This document shows positions 27,594 through 35,830 of a stretch of DNA of 64,000 nucleotides, piece after piece. The first letter of the stretch is position 1; every line of letters begins with the position of its first letter. Under the pieces are notes generated by a model. That model searched no databases. It saw only the letters and a list, made by a program, of their open reading frames with translations, and was not told the origin of the DNA. The translations under genes and the position numbers were made by a program. The DNA lies in IMG/VR virus record IMGVR_UViG_3300025645_000055, positions 1 to 64,000 of that record. The stretch is one strand, 5' to 3'. The stretch comes from a virus.

Positions 27594-28128
27594 AAAAGAT
27601 GTAAGTAGATTTTTAAGTCTTGTATTAAGACATAAACCAGAGACGATTGGAATTACCCTAGATGAAAATGGGTGGGTAGATGTTGATGTGTTATTATCTT
27701 CACTAAAATCTCATAATAGAGAAATTACTTTTGGTGAACTTAAAGAATCGGTCATCACCAATAATAAGCAACGATTTACCTTTAACGATGATGAAACCCA
27801 AATTAGGGCTAATCAAGGACATAGTGTTGATGTTGATTTACAATTAAAACCTTCTAAACCACCAAGTAAATTATACCATGGGACTGTTGAGAAAGCAATT
27901 CAAGGTATAAAAGAGACTGGTTTAAAGAAAATGAATCGTCACGCACTACATTTAAGTGAAGATGTGGCTACGGCTACTAATGTGGGTTCTAGACGTGGTG
28001 ATGCAATCATACTAGAAATTGATTCTGGTGCAATGGACATAGATGGATTTGAATTCTGTCAATCAAAAAATGGTGTGTGGCTTATTGATATAGTACCACA
28101 TAGATATATTAACTTTGAAAACTATTAA
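27586..28128 (+). CDS. kptA: RNA 2'-phosphotransferase Tpt1/KptA
   Basis: 180 aa, typical length. N-terminal SRFLSLVLRHKPETIGITLD (R15-H16), RANQGHSVDVDL (R74), LYHGT (97-100) and SRRGDAIILEID (R136/R137) supply the Arg-His-Arg-Arg catalytic set. The enzyme transfers an internal RNA 2'-phosphate to NAD+, giving nicotinamide and ADP-ribose 1'',2''-cyclic phosphate, and is the last step of yeast tRNA splicing. It can also ADP-ribosylate RNA ends. Here the genome also has a 2H phosphodiesterase, a macro domain, Thg1 and NAD salvage, arguing for a real RNA-repair role. Confidence 0.95.
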   Translation: MGKKDVSRFLSLVLRHKPETIGITLDENGWVDVDVLLSSLKSHNREITFGELKESVITNNKQRFTFNDDETQIRANQGHSVDVDLQLKPSKPPSKLYHGTVEKAIQGIKETGLKKMNRHALHLSEDVATATNVGSRRGDAIILEIDSGAMDIDGFEFCQSKNGVWLIDIVPHRYINFENY

Positions 28129-28131
28129 ATA

Positions 28132-28359
28132 ATGAAAGGACTTATTGATAGATATATGAGCAGTTACCTTAGATTGGTGGTACTCATAGTTATTAGTATT
28201 ATGGCTGGACTATCATTATTATTAAGCCCAGAAAACGTTAGCCATTTGGTTATTAGATTTGTTGGGGTTATATGGGTAATAGATGGTATTAATTATATTG
28301 GGTTGTATAAACTTAAACGACTTAAAGATAAATCAGATACAGAAGAATGGGTGAAATAG
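28132..28359 (+). CDS. Small membrane protein, 75 aa
   Basis: Two hydrophobic segments (LVVLIVISIMAGLSLLL and FVGVIWVIDGINYIGLY) and a basic C-terminus. Starts 3 nt after Tpt1, ends in TAG, overlaps the next gene by 13 nt. Confidence 0.6.
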   Translation: MKGLIDRYMSSYLRLVVLIVISIMAGLSLLLSPENVSHLVIRFVGVIWVIDGINYIGLYKLKRLKDKSDTEEWVK

Positions 28360-28550
28360 ATAAAAAATTAGACGAACTAATAGACTTAGTGGTAAAGGAA
28401 AAGGACTATAGTAGTGGGACTGTTCTTTATGCTCTAAAGGGTGCAAAGTGCATACCACATCACCATAGGGTGTTTGCTTTAGAGGTTTGTAGGTTGGTTA
28501 AAGATAAGATGAGACCAATGCTTGAAGCAGAAAAAGCATCATGGAACTAA
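28347..28550 (+). CDS. Hypothetical protein, 67 aa
   Basis: Helical soluble protein (MGEIDKKLDELIDLVVKEK) overlapping both neighbours. No family recognised. Confidence 0.55.
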   Translation: MGEIDKKLDELIDLVVKEKDYSSGTVLYALKGAKCIPHHHRVFALEVCRLVKDKMRPMLEAEKASWN

Positions 28551-28801
28551 TGAAAAAATTAAGATATAATATTAAGAAGTGGTTTTTAAAGAGAAAATTA
28601 AAAAAGTTCTTTAAAAAACTTAATTGGTCACATGATGATATCATGGGGATGACTAGTCATTGTGGTTCATTAGATGATGCCACGAAACACCTTACATATA
28701 GATTATTACAAAAATTCTTATGTGATGAAAGGGAAGAGAAAATTTTACACATGACGGCTAAAGTATTGGTTAGAGATGGGTTTATTAGGGGTTGGAAATA
28801 A
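28541..28801 (+). CDS. Hypothetical basic protein, 86 aa
   Basis: Lys-rich N-terminus (NIKKWFLKRKLKKFFKK) then a helical region; start may instead be the ATG at 28550. Possibly nucleic-acid binding, by charge only. Confidence 0.55.
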   Translation: MELMKKLRYNIKKWFLKRKLKKFFKKLNWSHDDIMGMTSHCGSLDDATKHLTYRLLQKFLCDEREEKILHMTAKVLVRDGFIRGWK

Positions 28802-29187
28802 TGTATAAAGTTAGATTCAATTTAGGTAGGGGTCCTCGGTATATGACCTGGAAGATAGAAAACCCAGATGGTACTGTAGAGTATTTAGAACCAAATGACA
28901 TATCTTTATCAATGTATGGTTGTGAACTTAAAAACAACCCTAAAGCTGCTAAAAGAATATTTGATGGTGCAAACAAATATGTGTGTGCATTTATTAAGTG
29001 TAAAACGTTAATTATTAGTGAACCATTAACCGAAGACAAAGATATTAGTATGTCTTTAATGTATAACCCAAGGGTTAAACCTTATTGGGTTAATAATAAT
29101 GGTGATAACTTAGATGGTAAAAAGATTGATTGGGTGATAACCAATGGTCGTAAATTATGGTTTAAAAACCTTGACTATTTCAAATAA
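28801..29187 (+). CDS. Hypothetical protein, 128 aa
   Basis: Start placed at MYKVRFNLGRG, whose ATG uses the last A of the previous TAA. Beta-rich, with a CELKNNPKAAKRIF segment. No family assigned. Confidence 0.62.
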   Translation: MYKVRFNLGRGPRYMTWKIENPDGTVEYLEPNDISLSMYGCELKNNPKAAKRIFDGANKYVCAFIKCKTLIISEPLTEDKDISMSLMYNPRVKPYWVNNNGDNLDGKKIDWVITNGRKLWFKNLDYFK

Positions 29188-29205
29188 TGTTATTATATTG
29201 GTGCT

Positions 29206-29454
29206 ATGAAAAACAAAATATTTATAGACCTAGATAGTGAACGAGATGAAACCATCTTAATAACCAAACCAGAGAACATTGTTGAAGAAATATCTGATGA
29301 AGAATCTGCAAAGAAGATGATTCTTGAGGATATAACAACGGTATGTCAAGCATTGGGTACACTAATCAAAGTAGGTAACGACAGTGAGTATTTCGATGGT
29401 GAAAAATCTGCAAAGATTTGTATCAAATACTTAGAAGATAACTTTATAAAATAA
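29206..29454 (+). CDS. Hypothetical acidic protein, 82 aa
   Basis: MKNKIFIDLDSERDET..., highly acidic, helical C-terminal half. No motif recognised. Confidence 0.55.
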   Translation: MKNKIFIDLDSERDETILITKPENIVEEISDEESAKKMILEDITTVCQALGTLIKVGNDSEYFDGEKSAKICIKYLEDNFIK

Positions 29455-29457
29455 AGG

Positions 29458-29727
29458 ATGATAAATTGTGAATTATGTAATAGAGAAAAAGAGCTAACCT
29501 CACATCATCTAATACCAAAACAAGTACACGCTAAGAGTTATACCATGGGTCTTTACACTAAAGAGGAAATGAGGTCTAATAGAGCAATGCTTTGTCGTTT
29601 ATGTCATCGAGAGATACATAAGTTTTTCACCCATAAAGAATTAGCAACTATTTATTATACAGTAGAGTTGTTAAAAAATAATGAGACCGTAAAGAAGTTC
29701 TTGGTCTGGGCTAGAAAACAAAAGTAA
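29458..29727 (+). CDS. HNH endonuclease-like zinc protein, 89 aa
   Basis: CELCNREKELTSHHLIPK and CRLCHREIHKFF contain the paired Cys and the HH...H pattern of HNH nucleases. Compact single-domain form. Phage HNH proteins nick DNA, for homing or packaging; the role here is open. Followed 2 nt later by the 2H phosphoesterase. Confidence 0.8.
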   Translation: MINCELCNREKELTSHHLIPKQVHAKSYTMGLYTKEEMRSNRAMLCRLCHREIHKFFTHKELATIYYTVELLKNNETVKKFLVWARKQK

Positions 29728-29729
29728 TT

Positions 29730-30293
29730 ATGAAACTAACCAAAATTTACAAAAAACTAATCACCGAAGCAAGTAATTCACATTCATACGGATGTGTCAT
29801 GCTTTATTTTGATGCTAAAGAACCATTGTTCAAACAAGCACAAAAAATAATAGAAAAAGATGACCTATACTTAGGTACTGAAGATGACCCAGGTTATGGT
29901 TTAGAAACAGAACCACATGTTACTGTATTATATGGTATTCATGGTGATGTTCCAGATGAAGATGTTGAAGCTAAAATAGATAACTTCACCCAACCAGAAA
30001 TAAACTTGAAGGATATATCAATATTTGATAATGCAGCCAAGGGGTTTGATGTGGTTAAATTTGATATCACCAATAAGGAACTGAATAAGATGAATAAGGA
30101 TGTATCTAAATTACCCCACACAACAGATTACCCAGATTATCATGCACATATTACAATTGCATATGTTAAAGCTGGTAAAGGTGAGAAATATGTTCAAACA
30201 TTATCAGAGGATAAACAAATTAACATTAAACCCAATAAGATAGTCTACAGTAAACCAGATGATTCCAAAAAAACTTATGATTTTAACGGATAA
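29730..30293 (+). CDS. 2H phosphoesterase (LigT/CPDase-like)
   Basis: 187 aa with the two HxT motifs of the 2H family: H63-V-T65 in HVTVLYG and H140-I-T142 in HAHITIAYV, placed on pseudo-symmetric strands. Relatives open 2',3'-cyclic phosphates on RNA or hydrolyse ADP-ribose 1'',2''-cyclic phosphate. Both reactions flank Tpt1 in eukaryote-like tRNA repair, and Tpt1 is encoded 1.6 kb upstream. Substrate not determinable from sequence. Confidence 0.88.
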   Translation: MKLTKIYKKLITEASNSHSYGCVMLYFDAKEPLFKQAQKIIEKDDLYLGTEDDPGYGLETEPHVTVLYGIHGDVPDEDVEAKIDNFTQPEINLKDISIFDNAAKGFDVVKFDITNKELNKMNKDVSKLPHTTDYPDYHAHITIAYVKAGKGEKYVQTLSEDKQINIKPNKIVYSKPDDSKKTYDFNG

Positions 30294-30330
30294 ATAACTA
30301 GGTTTGTTGATAGGTTTAATATTTATTAAT

Positions 30331-31089
30331 ATGACAACATTTAATATAATAATTTATTCAACACTACCAACATTCTTATATATATTCTTTATATATTCGG
30401 TTTTACCATATAACACATTTAAGATAAGAAAGTCTTTATTGTACTGGGGTTTTGGTGCACTTTCTATTTTACTTGTCATGGGTTTTTATAAGTTATTCCC
30501 AAATTGGAGTAACCTACCAAGCATTCTTACTAATATGTATACCGATAAACTTGGTTATTTACACATTAGGAACTTCATACAGATAGGTTTATTAGAAGAA
30601 TTGAGTAAGATGATTATGTTCTTATTGTTGGGTGTACTTGGAAGTAGGTTACCAATGTTTAAGGCGTTATCACCAATTGAAACTATGCTTTATTGTGGTT
30701 TTCTAGCACTTGGATTTGCGGGTGTTGAAAACATATACTATGGTCAAAATGTTAATAACCCAGAATTTGTTTTAAAACTTCGTTCAATTACTTCAGTACC
30801 AGCTCATCTTATATTTGGGTTATATATGGGGTATTTTATAGCTAAGGGTAAATTAATTTTGCGTATTAAAAATAAATCATATATCGATTTATTACTAAGT
30901 AACAATAAATTTAGAAAGGTAATATTTGGATTATTTGGGTTGTTTGTTGCCATGGTTCTTCATGGTATTTATAACCTACACATAGCTTTAAACACCTATT
31001 CATTTATAAGTGGAACGTATATATTTTTATTTGCAGCCACATTTGGATTATATTGGTGTTACAACGACATCCGAAAAATAACTTCATAA
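30331..31089 (+). CDS. PrsW-family intramembrane metalloprotease
   Basis: 252 aa from the ATG MTTFNIIIYST; an upstream in-frame start is less likely given the leader. About eight membrane helices carry the family motifs LLEELSK (EExxK), FAGVENIYY, SVPAHLIFGLYMGYF and a late HGIYNL. PrsW cleaves membrane anti-sigma factors in bacteria. The phage also encodes sigma factors, so interference with host envelope-stress regulation is conceivable. Confidence 0.82.
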   Translation: MTTFNIIIYSTLPTFLYIFFIYSVLPYNTFKIRKSLLYWGFGALSILLVMGFYKLFPNWSNLPSILTNMYTDKLGYLHIRNFIQIGLLEELSKMIMFLLLGVLGSRLPMFKALSPIETMLYCGFLALGFAGVENIYYGQNVNNPEFVLKLRSITSVPAHLIFGLYMGYFIAKGKLILRIKNKSYIDLLLSNNKFRKVIFGLFGLFVAMVLHGIYNLHIALNTYSFISGTYIFLFAATFGLYWCYNDIRKITS

Positions 31090-31093
31090 TCCC

Positions 31094-31124
31094 TTGTTTT
31101 TATAGAAAATTAGAACTATATTTG
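31094..31124 (+). promoter_or_regulatory. Promoter of histone-like/GatB-YqeY/RNase P unit
   Basis: TTG 31094-31096, N20, TATATTTG 31117-31124. Confidence 0.75.
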
Positions 31125-31183
31125 TACTATAATAATATTTCAAACCATTGATTTATTATTAAAAAATAGTATATTAGTTACCT

Positions 31184-31582
31184 ATGGCAAAGAAAAGGGT
31201 AATTAAAAAGGTAACACCTAAGAAACCAGCACCTAAAAAAAAGACGGTGGTGACAAAAAAGGCAGTACCTAAGAAAAGGGTTACAAAGAAAACTGTAACT
31301 AAAAAAAATGTAGTGGCGAAGAAGGTTGTTATTAAAAAGAAAACAACATCTTCACGTAGACCAGTTAAGAAAACTAGTGTAACAGAAGCTAAACACGATA
31401 AAGTACCAGTTAAAACGGTTAAGAAACCTAAAAACGTTAAAAACTTTGTTAAGATTAGTACCACATCCAAACATAGTAAGTTTGTTGATGCTGGTAAAAG
31501 AGTTCAAGCTGGTGAGTTACAATGGTCAAGATATGTGGTAGAGGGTAATGTCTCATATCACTATTATTTAATATTAAAATAA
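31184..31582 (+). CDS. Lys-rich histone H1-like protein
   Basis: 132 aa. The first ~85 residues are Lys, Pro, Val and Thr repeats (VTPKKPAPKKK) like bacterial H1-type DNA-compaction proteins. The last ~45 form a short globular domain (FVDAGKRVQAGELQWSRYVV). Likely binds DNA or RNA non-specifically. It leads the unit that ends in the RNase P RNA. Confidence 0.72.
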   Translation: MAKKRVIKKVTPKKPAPKKKTVVTKKAVPKKRVTKKTVTKKNVVAKKVVIKKKTTSSRRPVKKTSVTEAKHDKVPVKTVKKPKNVKNFVKISTTSKHSKFVDAGKRVQAGELQWSRYVVEGNVSYHYYLILK

Positions 31583-31588
31583 AAGATA

Positions 31589-31972
31589 ATGACAATTTTT
31601 GAAAAAATGTGTGCGGATTTCTTAGCGGCTTATAAGGCCAAAGAAATGGAAAAGAAAGATTTTTTAGGTTTCCTTAAATCGGAAATTCTTAGAGAGGGTA
31701 AACCCACAGATGATGCTTATGTGATTCTTAAACTTAAATCTATGTTTAATAAATTAGAGGATTCTGATTCAATCACTGAAATGGAGTTTAATGTGTTTCA
31801 TTCATATATTCCAAAACAAATGAGTGAAGAAGAATTAACTGTTATTATTGGTTTAGTGGTTCAAGAATCGTTAAACGCAAATATGGGTACAATCATGAAA
31901 CATTTGATTAAAACATACCCAGGTCAATATGATGGTAAAATGGCATCAATAATTGCTAAAAAATTATTATAA
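31589..31972 (+). CDS. GatB/YqeY-domain protein
   Basis: 127 aa. FEKMCADFLAAYKAKE... resembles the stand-alone YqeY form of the GatB tail domain, with FHSYIPKQMSEEEL and MGTIMKHLIKTYPGQYDGKMASIIAKKLL matching its second half (the usual G..M..vmk....G..dg..v). In GatB this domain helps bind tRNA for amidation. The RNase P RNA begins 3 nt after its stop, a suggestive neighbour. Confidence 0.85.
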   Translation: MTIFEKMCADFLAAYKAKEMEKKDFLGFLKSEILREGKPTDDAYVILKLKSMFNKLEDSDSITEMEFNVFHSYIPKQMSEEELTVIIGLVVQESLNANMGTIMKHLIKTYPGQYDGKMASIIAKKLL

Positions 31973-31974
31973 AA

Positions 31975-32170
31975 AATAAGTCAGAGAACGTATCGCACTA
32001 CGGTGAGAAACCTCCAGACATCACAGTTTAAGGTAGGAGACGAAAGTCGATTGCACTACCGAGGATGCAACTCAAACAGACCGAGGGGATGAACTGCCCG
32101 TTGAGGTCGGGTTAGAGGCAAATAGGTAAATGATACGATAAAGCAGAATTTGGGGTAAGCTCAACTTATT
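31975..32170 (+). ncRNA. rnpB: RNase P RNA, miniature phage-encoded
   Basis: Conserved blocks appear in the right order: GAGAAACCTCCAGA (CR-I), GATGCAACTCAAACAGACCG (CR-II/III region), GAGGCAAATAGG (CR-IV) and CAGAATTTGGGGTAAGC (CR-V). The diagnostic P4 helix forms between ACC-T-CCAGA (32010-32018) and TTTGG-GGT (32149-32156) with the universally bulged U kept, and sequence changes from bacterial P4 are compensatory. P1 is AATAAGT (31975-31981)/ACTTATT (32164-32170). At ~196 nt it is about half the bacterial length, so most peripheral helices are lost. It is the catalytic RNA that cuts tRNA 5' leaders. No phage rnpA is visible here; it may use the host protein. Confidence 0.88.
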
Positions 32171-32188
32171 ATTAAAAAAAACAATTAA

Positions 32189-32755
32189 ATGAATAGAGAA
32201 AAAATCTTTGATAACTTAGATAACTTACTTGCTAATAAGCATGGTAAGAATTTCATAAACCATCTAGTGATGGCTTATGTACCAGTGAATAAAGTTGATA
32301 AGGTTTTTATCAGACCACAGAAGGTTAAATTTAAATGTGCAATCATTGATGAACAATTAATATCTGTTAATGAAATACTTAAGGGTGTTACAGAAGATGC
32401 GTTTAAAGATGATGTATTCAAGTATCTTCACACAATGTTTGATACTAAAAGTGAACCAGAAACACCAATTAAGAAATTAATGGGTGATAAGAAGCTTGGT
32501 ATCCAAGGTACTAAAACCGATACCTTTATGTCTATTGATGGTTATTTCCTTTTCTATGATTGGCTTTCAACTAAAATTATGTTGGGTGATAAACATATCA
32601 CCTGGTTAATGAGAAAGGCTAAGGAAACCCTTACTGATAGCACTGGTAATAGGGTTAAAAAAGAGGTGGAGAAAAAAGAGGTTAGAGCAACCTTTGCCCT
32701 TGGTGACCTACCAGCACTACAAGCCCTTAAGGATAAATTAGATGGGAAAAAATAA
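32189..32755 (+). CDS. Hypothetical protein, 188 aa
   Basis: Soluble mixed protein (MNREKIFDNLDNLLANKHGKN...) with a KKEVEKKEVRATFALGDLPALQ tail. Follows the RNase P RNA by 18 nt and may share its transcript. It is not similar to RnpA by eye. Function unknown. Confidence 0.62.
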   Translation: MNREKIFDNLDNLLANKHGKNFINHLVMAYVPVNKVDKVFIRPQKVKFKCAIIDEQLISVNEILKGVTEDAFKDDVFKYLHTMFDTKSEPETPIKKLMGDKKLGIQGTKTDTFMSIDGYFLFYDWLSTKIMLGDKHITWLMRKAKETLTDSTGNRVKKEVEKKEVRATFALGDLPALQALKDKLDGKK

Positions 32756-32879
32756 ACATGTTAAGAGTGGGTGGAATAAGGGTAACTATTGTGGTTGCCA
32801 CTATTGTACTGGTACTACTTATGAAGATTGGTTGGAGTTAAAACATAATCTAAAACCTAAACATAAAAATACTCTATAA
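32742..32879 (+). CDS. Small zinc-motif protein, 45 aa
   Basis: MGKNKHVKSGWNKGNYCGCHYCTG...; CGCHYC could bind a metal. Overlaps the upstream gene by 14 nt in another frame. Confidence 0.5.
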   Translation: MGKNKHVKSGWNKGNYCGCHYCTGTTYEDWLELKHNLKPKHKNTL

Positions 32880-32883
32880 ATGT

Positions 32884-32914
32884 TTGCTTATTAAATATAT
32901 TATACTTATCTTTG
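32884..32914 (+). promoter_or_regulatory. Promoter of NAD salvage genes
   Basis: TTG 32884-32886, N20, TATCTTTG 32907-32914. Transcription would start downstream of the earlier in-frame ATG at 32912, fixing the CDS start at 32939. Confidence 0.78.
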
Positions 32915-32938
32915 TCCTATAATTGTAAAACAATATAT

Positions 32939-33922
32939 ATGGATATTAAGAAAACAGTAAACCCAGAAGATTATAGTGTTGGTGTGATAGTTGCACGGTT
33001 TCAAACCCACGAATTACATGACCCACACAAAGAGATGATTGATATCGTCTGTGATAATCATAAAAAGGTACTTATTTTCCTTGGAATATCTACAATTCCA
33101 AATACCAAAAGAAACCCATTAGATTTTGCCACTAGAATGGTGATGATACAAGAATATGCACCAAAAGCGGTGATTATACCAATTAAGGATAATCGTTCTA
33201 ATTTAGTATGGAGTAAATATTTAGATTCACAAATATCATTAATATTTGGTGATGCTAATGTTAAACCATTACTATATGGTAGTAGAGATTCTTTTATCCC
33301 ATTCTATGAGGGTAGATTTGATACTGCTGAATTAACAAGCGATGTTATGATTAGTGGTACTGAAATAAGAAATAACGTTTCCAAAGAAATCCTAATGTCT
33401 CAAGACTTCCGAGCTGGGGTTATACACGCAAATTACGCACAAAGAGCAGTATCATATCCAACGGTTGATGTTGTTGCATATAATGATAAAGGTCAAATCT
33501 TAATGGCTAAGAAACCAAACGAAGACAAGTATAGATTTGTTGGTGGATTTGTTGACACAAGTGATAATAGACTTGAACATTCTGCTAGACGAGAGTTTAT
33601 GGAAGAAACTGGTGGTAGTGGTGAAATAGGTGAATTAAAATATGTTTGTTCACAAGCCATTGATGATTGGAGATATAAGAAAGAAGACTCTGGTATTATG
33701 ACCACACTCTTTATTGGTTATTTCAGATGGGGTTATGTAAGACCCTCAGATGATATTAGTGAACTTAAATGGATGGACTTCTCTAGATTCTTAGATATGG
33801 GTTATATTAAACATAATATGATGCCAGAACACGAAACCTTAATGATTACCCTTGTTAATAAAATTAAAGATGGTACATTAGGTATTAAAACACTTGAAGA
33901 ACAAAATACAGAAAAACTATAA
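32939..33922 (+). CDS. Bifunctional NMN adenylyltransferase/Nudix hydrolase
   Basis: 327 aa. Residues ~12-170: nucleotidyltransferase fold with VIVARFQTHELHDPHKE and ISGTEIRNNV (the SxTxxR-type motif) as in NadM. Residues ~185-310: a Nudix domain with GGFVDTSDNRLEHSARREFMEETGG matching GX5EX7REUXEEXGU. The first activity makes NAD+ from NMN and ATP; the Nudix part of such fusions typically hydrolyses ADP-ribose. NAMPT follows after 1 nt, giving a two-step nicotinamide-to-NAD route. Confidence 0.93.
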   Translation: MDIKKTVNPEDYSVGVIVARFQTHELHDPHKEMIDIVCDNHKKVLIFLGISTIPNTKRNPLDFATRMVMIQEYAPKAVIIPIKDNRSNLVWSKYLDSQISLIFGDANVKPLLYGSRDSFIPFYEGRFDTAELTSDVMISGTEIRNNVSKEILMSQDFRAGVIHANYAQRAVSYPTVDVVAYNDKGQILMAKKPNEDKYRFVGGFVDTSDNRLEHSARREFMEETGGSGEIGELKYVCSQAIDDWRYKKEDSGIMTTLFIGYFRWGYVRPSDDISELKWMDFSRFLDMGYIKHNMMPEHETLMITLVNKIKDGTLGIKTLEEQNTEKL

Positions 33923-33923
33923 T

Positions 33924-35585
33924 ATGGAAACATTAGAACTAAATAAACAAGGGGTTAAGACAGTTACCTTACCCAAGCGTAAGATAGCAGACGTACCTAG
34001 ACTATTATGGGCAGATGCCTATACTGCTGGGTCAAATAAGTTTCAATCGGCTAAAGCTAAACAAGAATCTGTTTACTATGTCACATTCCGTAGACAACTA
34101 TCTACTGTTAATCCACTCTTATATAATGTGGGTGATGATAGAATTATCTTCGGTGGTCTACAACGACTATTAGAGAAGATTTTCTATGAACCAGTAACAC
34201 ATAAAGAGATTGATGATGCTAAGGAATTTCTTTCTACATTCAAAGCCACAACATTAGGTTATGCAGAATATGAGTTTCCAGAGGAAATGTGGAGAACAGT
34301 TGTAGACGAATATAACGGTAGACCACCAATCCTTATTAAAGGGATGCCAGAGGGTTCTGTTGTATATCCTAATGAACCAGTTGTACAAGTTACATCAATG
34401 GTTGATGGTATGGGTGAATTAGCAGCTTGGTTTGAATCTACCATCCTTAAGGTATGGGCAGTTTCAGAACGTATCACACAGAACGAACATTGGATTACAA
34501 AACTTAAAGGTATGATTCATGGAATTGAACCAGATTTAGATGATGAATCTGTTCACTTTCAAGCATCACTTATGCTTACCGATTTCGGTGACAGAGGTGG
34601 TATAACACCAGAAGAATCAGAAGAATTAGGTATGGCTCACTTATATACGTTCCCAGGTACAGACACATGTTCTGGGGCATATCAAGCTTGGTATAATGCT
34701 AATAAAACACCAGTGGGTAGTAGTGTTAATGCACTTGCCCATAGAAACGTACAAGCATATAAATTAGAAAATGATGTTTATGAAGCGATTTATAACTCAT
34801 GTAAAGATAACGAAATCATTTCGATGGTTGCCGATTGTTACGATTTCTACTATGCAGTAAGAGAATACTTATTACCACTAGCACTCCGTAGTATCAAAGA
34901 AGAAAATGGAAAGGTTGTAGTGGGTAGACCAGACTCTGGAAATGCAGTAGAACAAGTCCTATGGCTTTGTAGACTAGCTAAGAGATATGGTTTATATACC
35001 ACAAAGGTAATTGATGGTGTTGAGTGGTACTTCGGTACAACACTTAAGTTCATCGAGGGTGATGGAATGAAATATGATACAATGTGGGAAATCATTCAAG
35101 CATTAGAAAAAGAAGGATTTGCACCACACGGTTGGGGATTATTTGGCGTAGGTGGTGGACTAAGAAATGGTATCAAAAGAGATAACCTTTCTGCTAAATA
35201 CGCACTATGTTCAATGGGTTACGACCACGTTGGTGTTACAAAGTTCTCTGAAACACTAGGTAAAACTACTTTACCTGGACCTTTCAAAGTTTTAAGAAGT
35301 GCCGAAGCATTACATAATAAAGAAACCATAGTGTTTGATACTGAAAAAGGAGAAGATGCAATGGTGGTTTACTATGATGGTTCTAATATATACAAACCAT
35401 TTGGTGAGGGTCAAGATGATGACTTCTTAGTTATTAGAGCAAGGATTAGAGAACAGTGGGATAGTATGCCACTTAATCTAACATCTGATACTAATCATAA
35501 TTATCCAGCTAGTAAAGCAATACTTGCAAAACGTATTGAATTACTTAAGGAATATGCACCTAATAAACACGCTAAAAACTACTAA
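33924..35585 (+). CDS. nadV: Nicotinamide phosphoribosyltransferase (NAMPT)
   Basis: 553 aa from METLELNKQG; the in-frame upstream start lies inside the previous gene. Family signatures: DFGDRGG, PGTDTCSGAYQAWYN, SMVADCYDFYYAVREYLLPL, VVGRPDSGN, IEGDGM, GLFGVGGGLRN and TLPGPFKVLRS. It converts nicotinamide and PRPP to NMN, which the adjacent NMNAT adenylates to NAD+. This pair is the composition described for the phage NAD+ reconstitution pathway NARP2; it also recycles the nicotinamide released by Tpt1 and Sir2. Confidence 0.95.
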   Translation: METLELNKQGVKTVTLPKRKIADVPRLLWADAYTAGSNKFQSAKAKQESVYYVTFRRQLSTVNPLLYNVGDDRIIFGGLQRLLEKIFYEPVTHKEIDDAKEFLSTFKATTLGYAEYEFPEEMWRTVVDEYNGRPPILIKGMPEGSVVYPNEPVVQVTSMVDGMGELAAWFESTILKVWAVSERITQNEHWITKLKGMIHGIEPDLDDESVHFQASLMLTDFGDRGGITPEESEELGMAHLYTFPGTDTCSGAYQAWYNANKTPVGSSVNALAHRNVQAYKLENDVYEAIYNSCKDNEIISMVADCYDFYYAVREYLLPLALRSIKEENGKVVVGRPDSGNAVEQVLWLCRLAKRYGLYTTKVIDGVEWYFGTTLKFIEGDGMKYDTMWEIIQALEKEGFAPHGWGLFGVGGGLRNGIKRDNLSAKYALCSMGYDHVGVTKFSETLGKTTLPGPFKVLRSAEALHNKETIVFDTEKGEDAMVVYYDGSNIYKPFGEGQDDDFLVIRARIREQWDSMPLNLTSDTNHNYPASKAILAKRIELLKEYAPNKHAKNY

Positions 35586-35586
35586 G

Positions 35587-35826
35587 ATGAATTTAACAGA
35601 TTTATTAAAAGATAAGGTCGTATTGTATATGACCGATGCGTTGGTTGAGGTAGAACTCACCATTAAAACGGCTGAGGAAGTAAAACACTCAAGAGACTTA
35701 GAACCCTCAACAAGAGAGAACGATTGGTGGCCTGCCTCTGAGTCTTGGAGAACAGTAAGTGTTGTATTTACTAATGGATTTAGGAAGTCTTATGGTAGCC
35801 TATCAGAAATTAAATTAAAAGAGTAA
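35587..35826 (+). CDS. Hypothetical protein, 79 aa
   Basis: Start MNLTDLLKDKVVLYM right after NAMPT. Beta-rich small protein (WWPASESWRTVSVVFTNG). No family recognised. Confidence 0.58.
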   Translation: MNLTDLLKDKVVLYMTDALVEVELTIKTAEEVKHSRDLEPSTRENDWWPASESWRTVSVVFTNGFRKSYGSLSEIKLKE

Positions 35827-35830
35827 AATT

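Noticed and set aside
31174-31470. Minus-strand ORF opposite the Lys-rich protein
   Set aside because: It mirrors the low-complexity Lys codons of the plus-strand gene, which has a promoter and leader.
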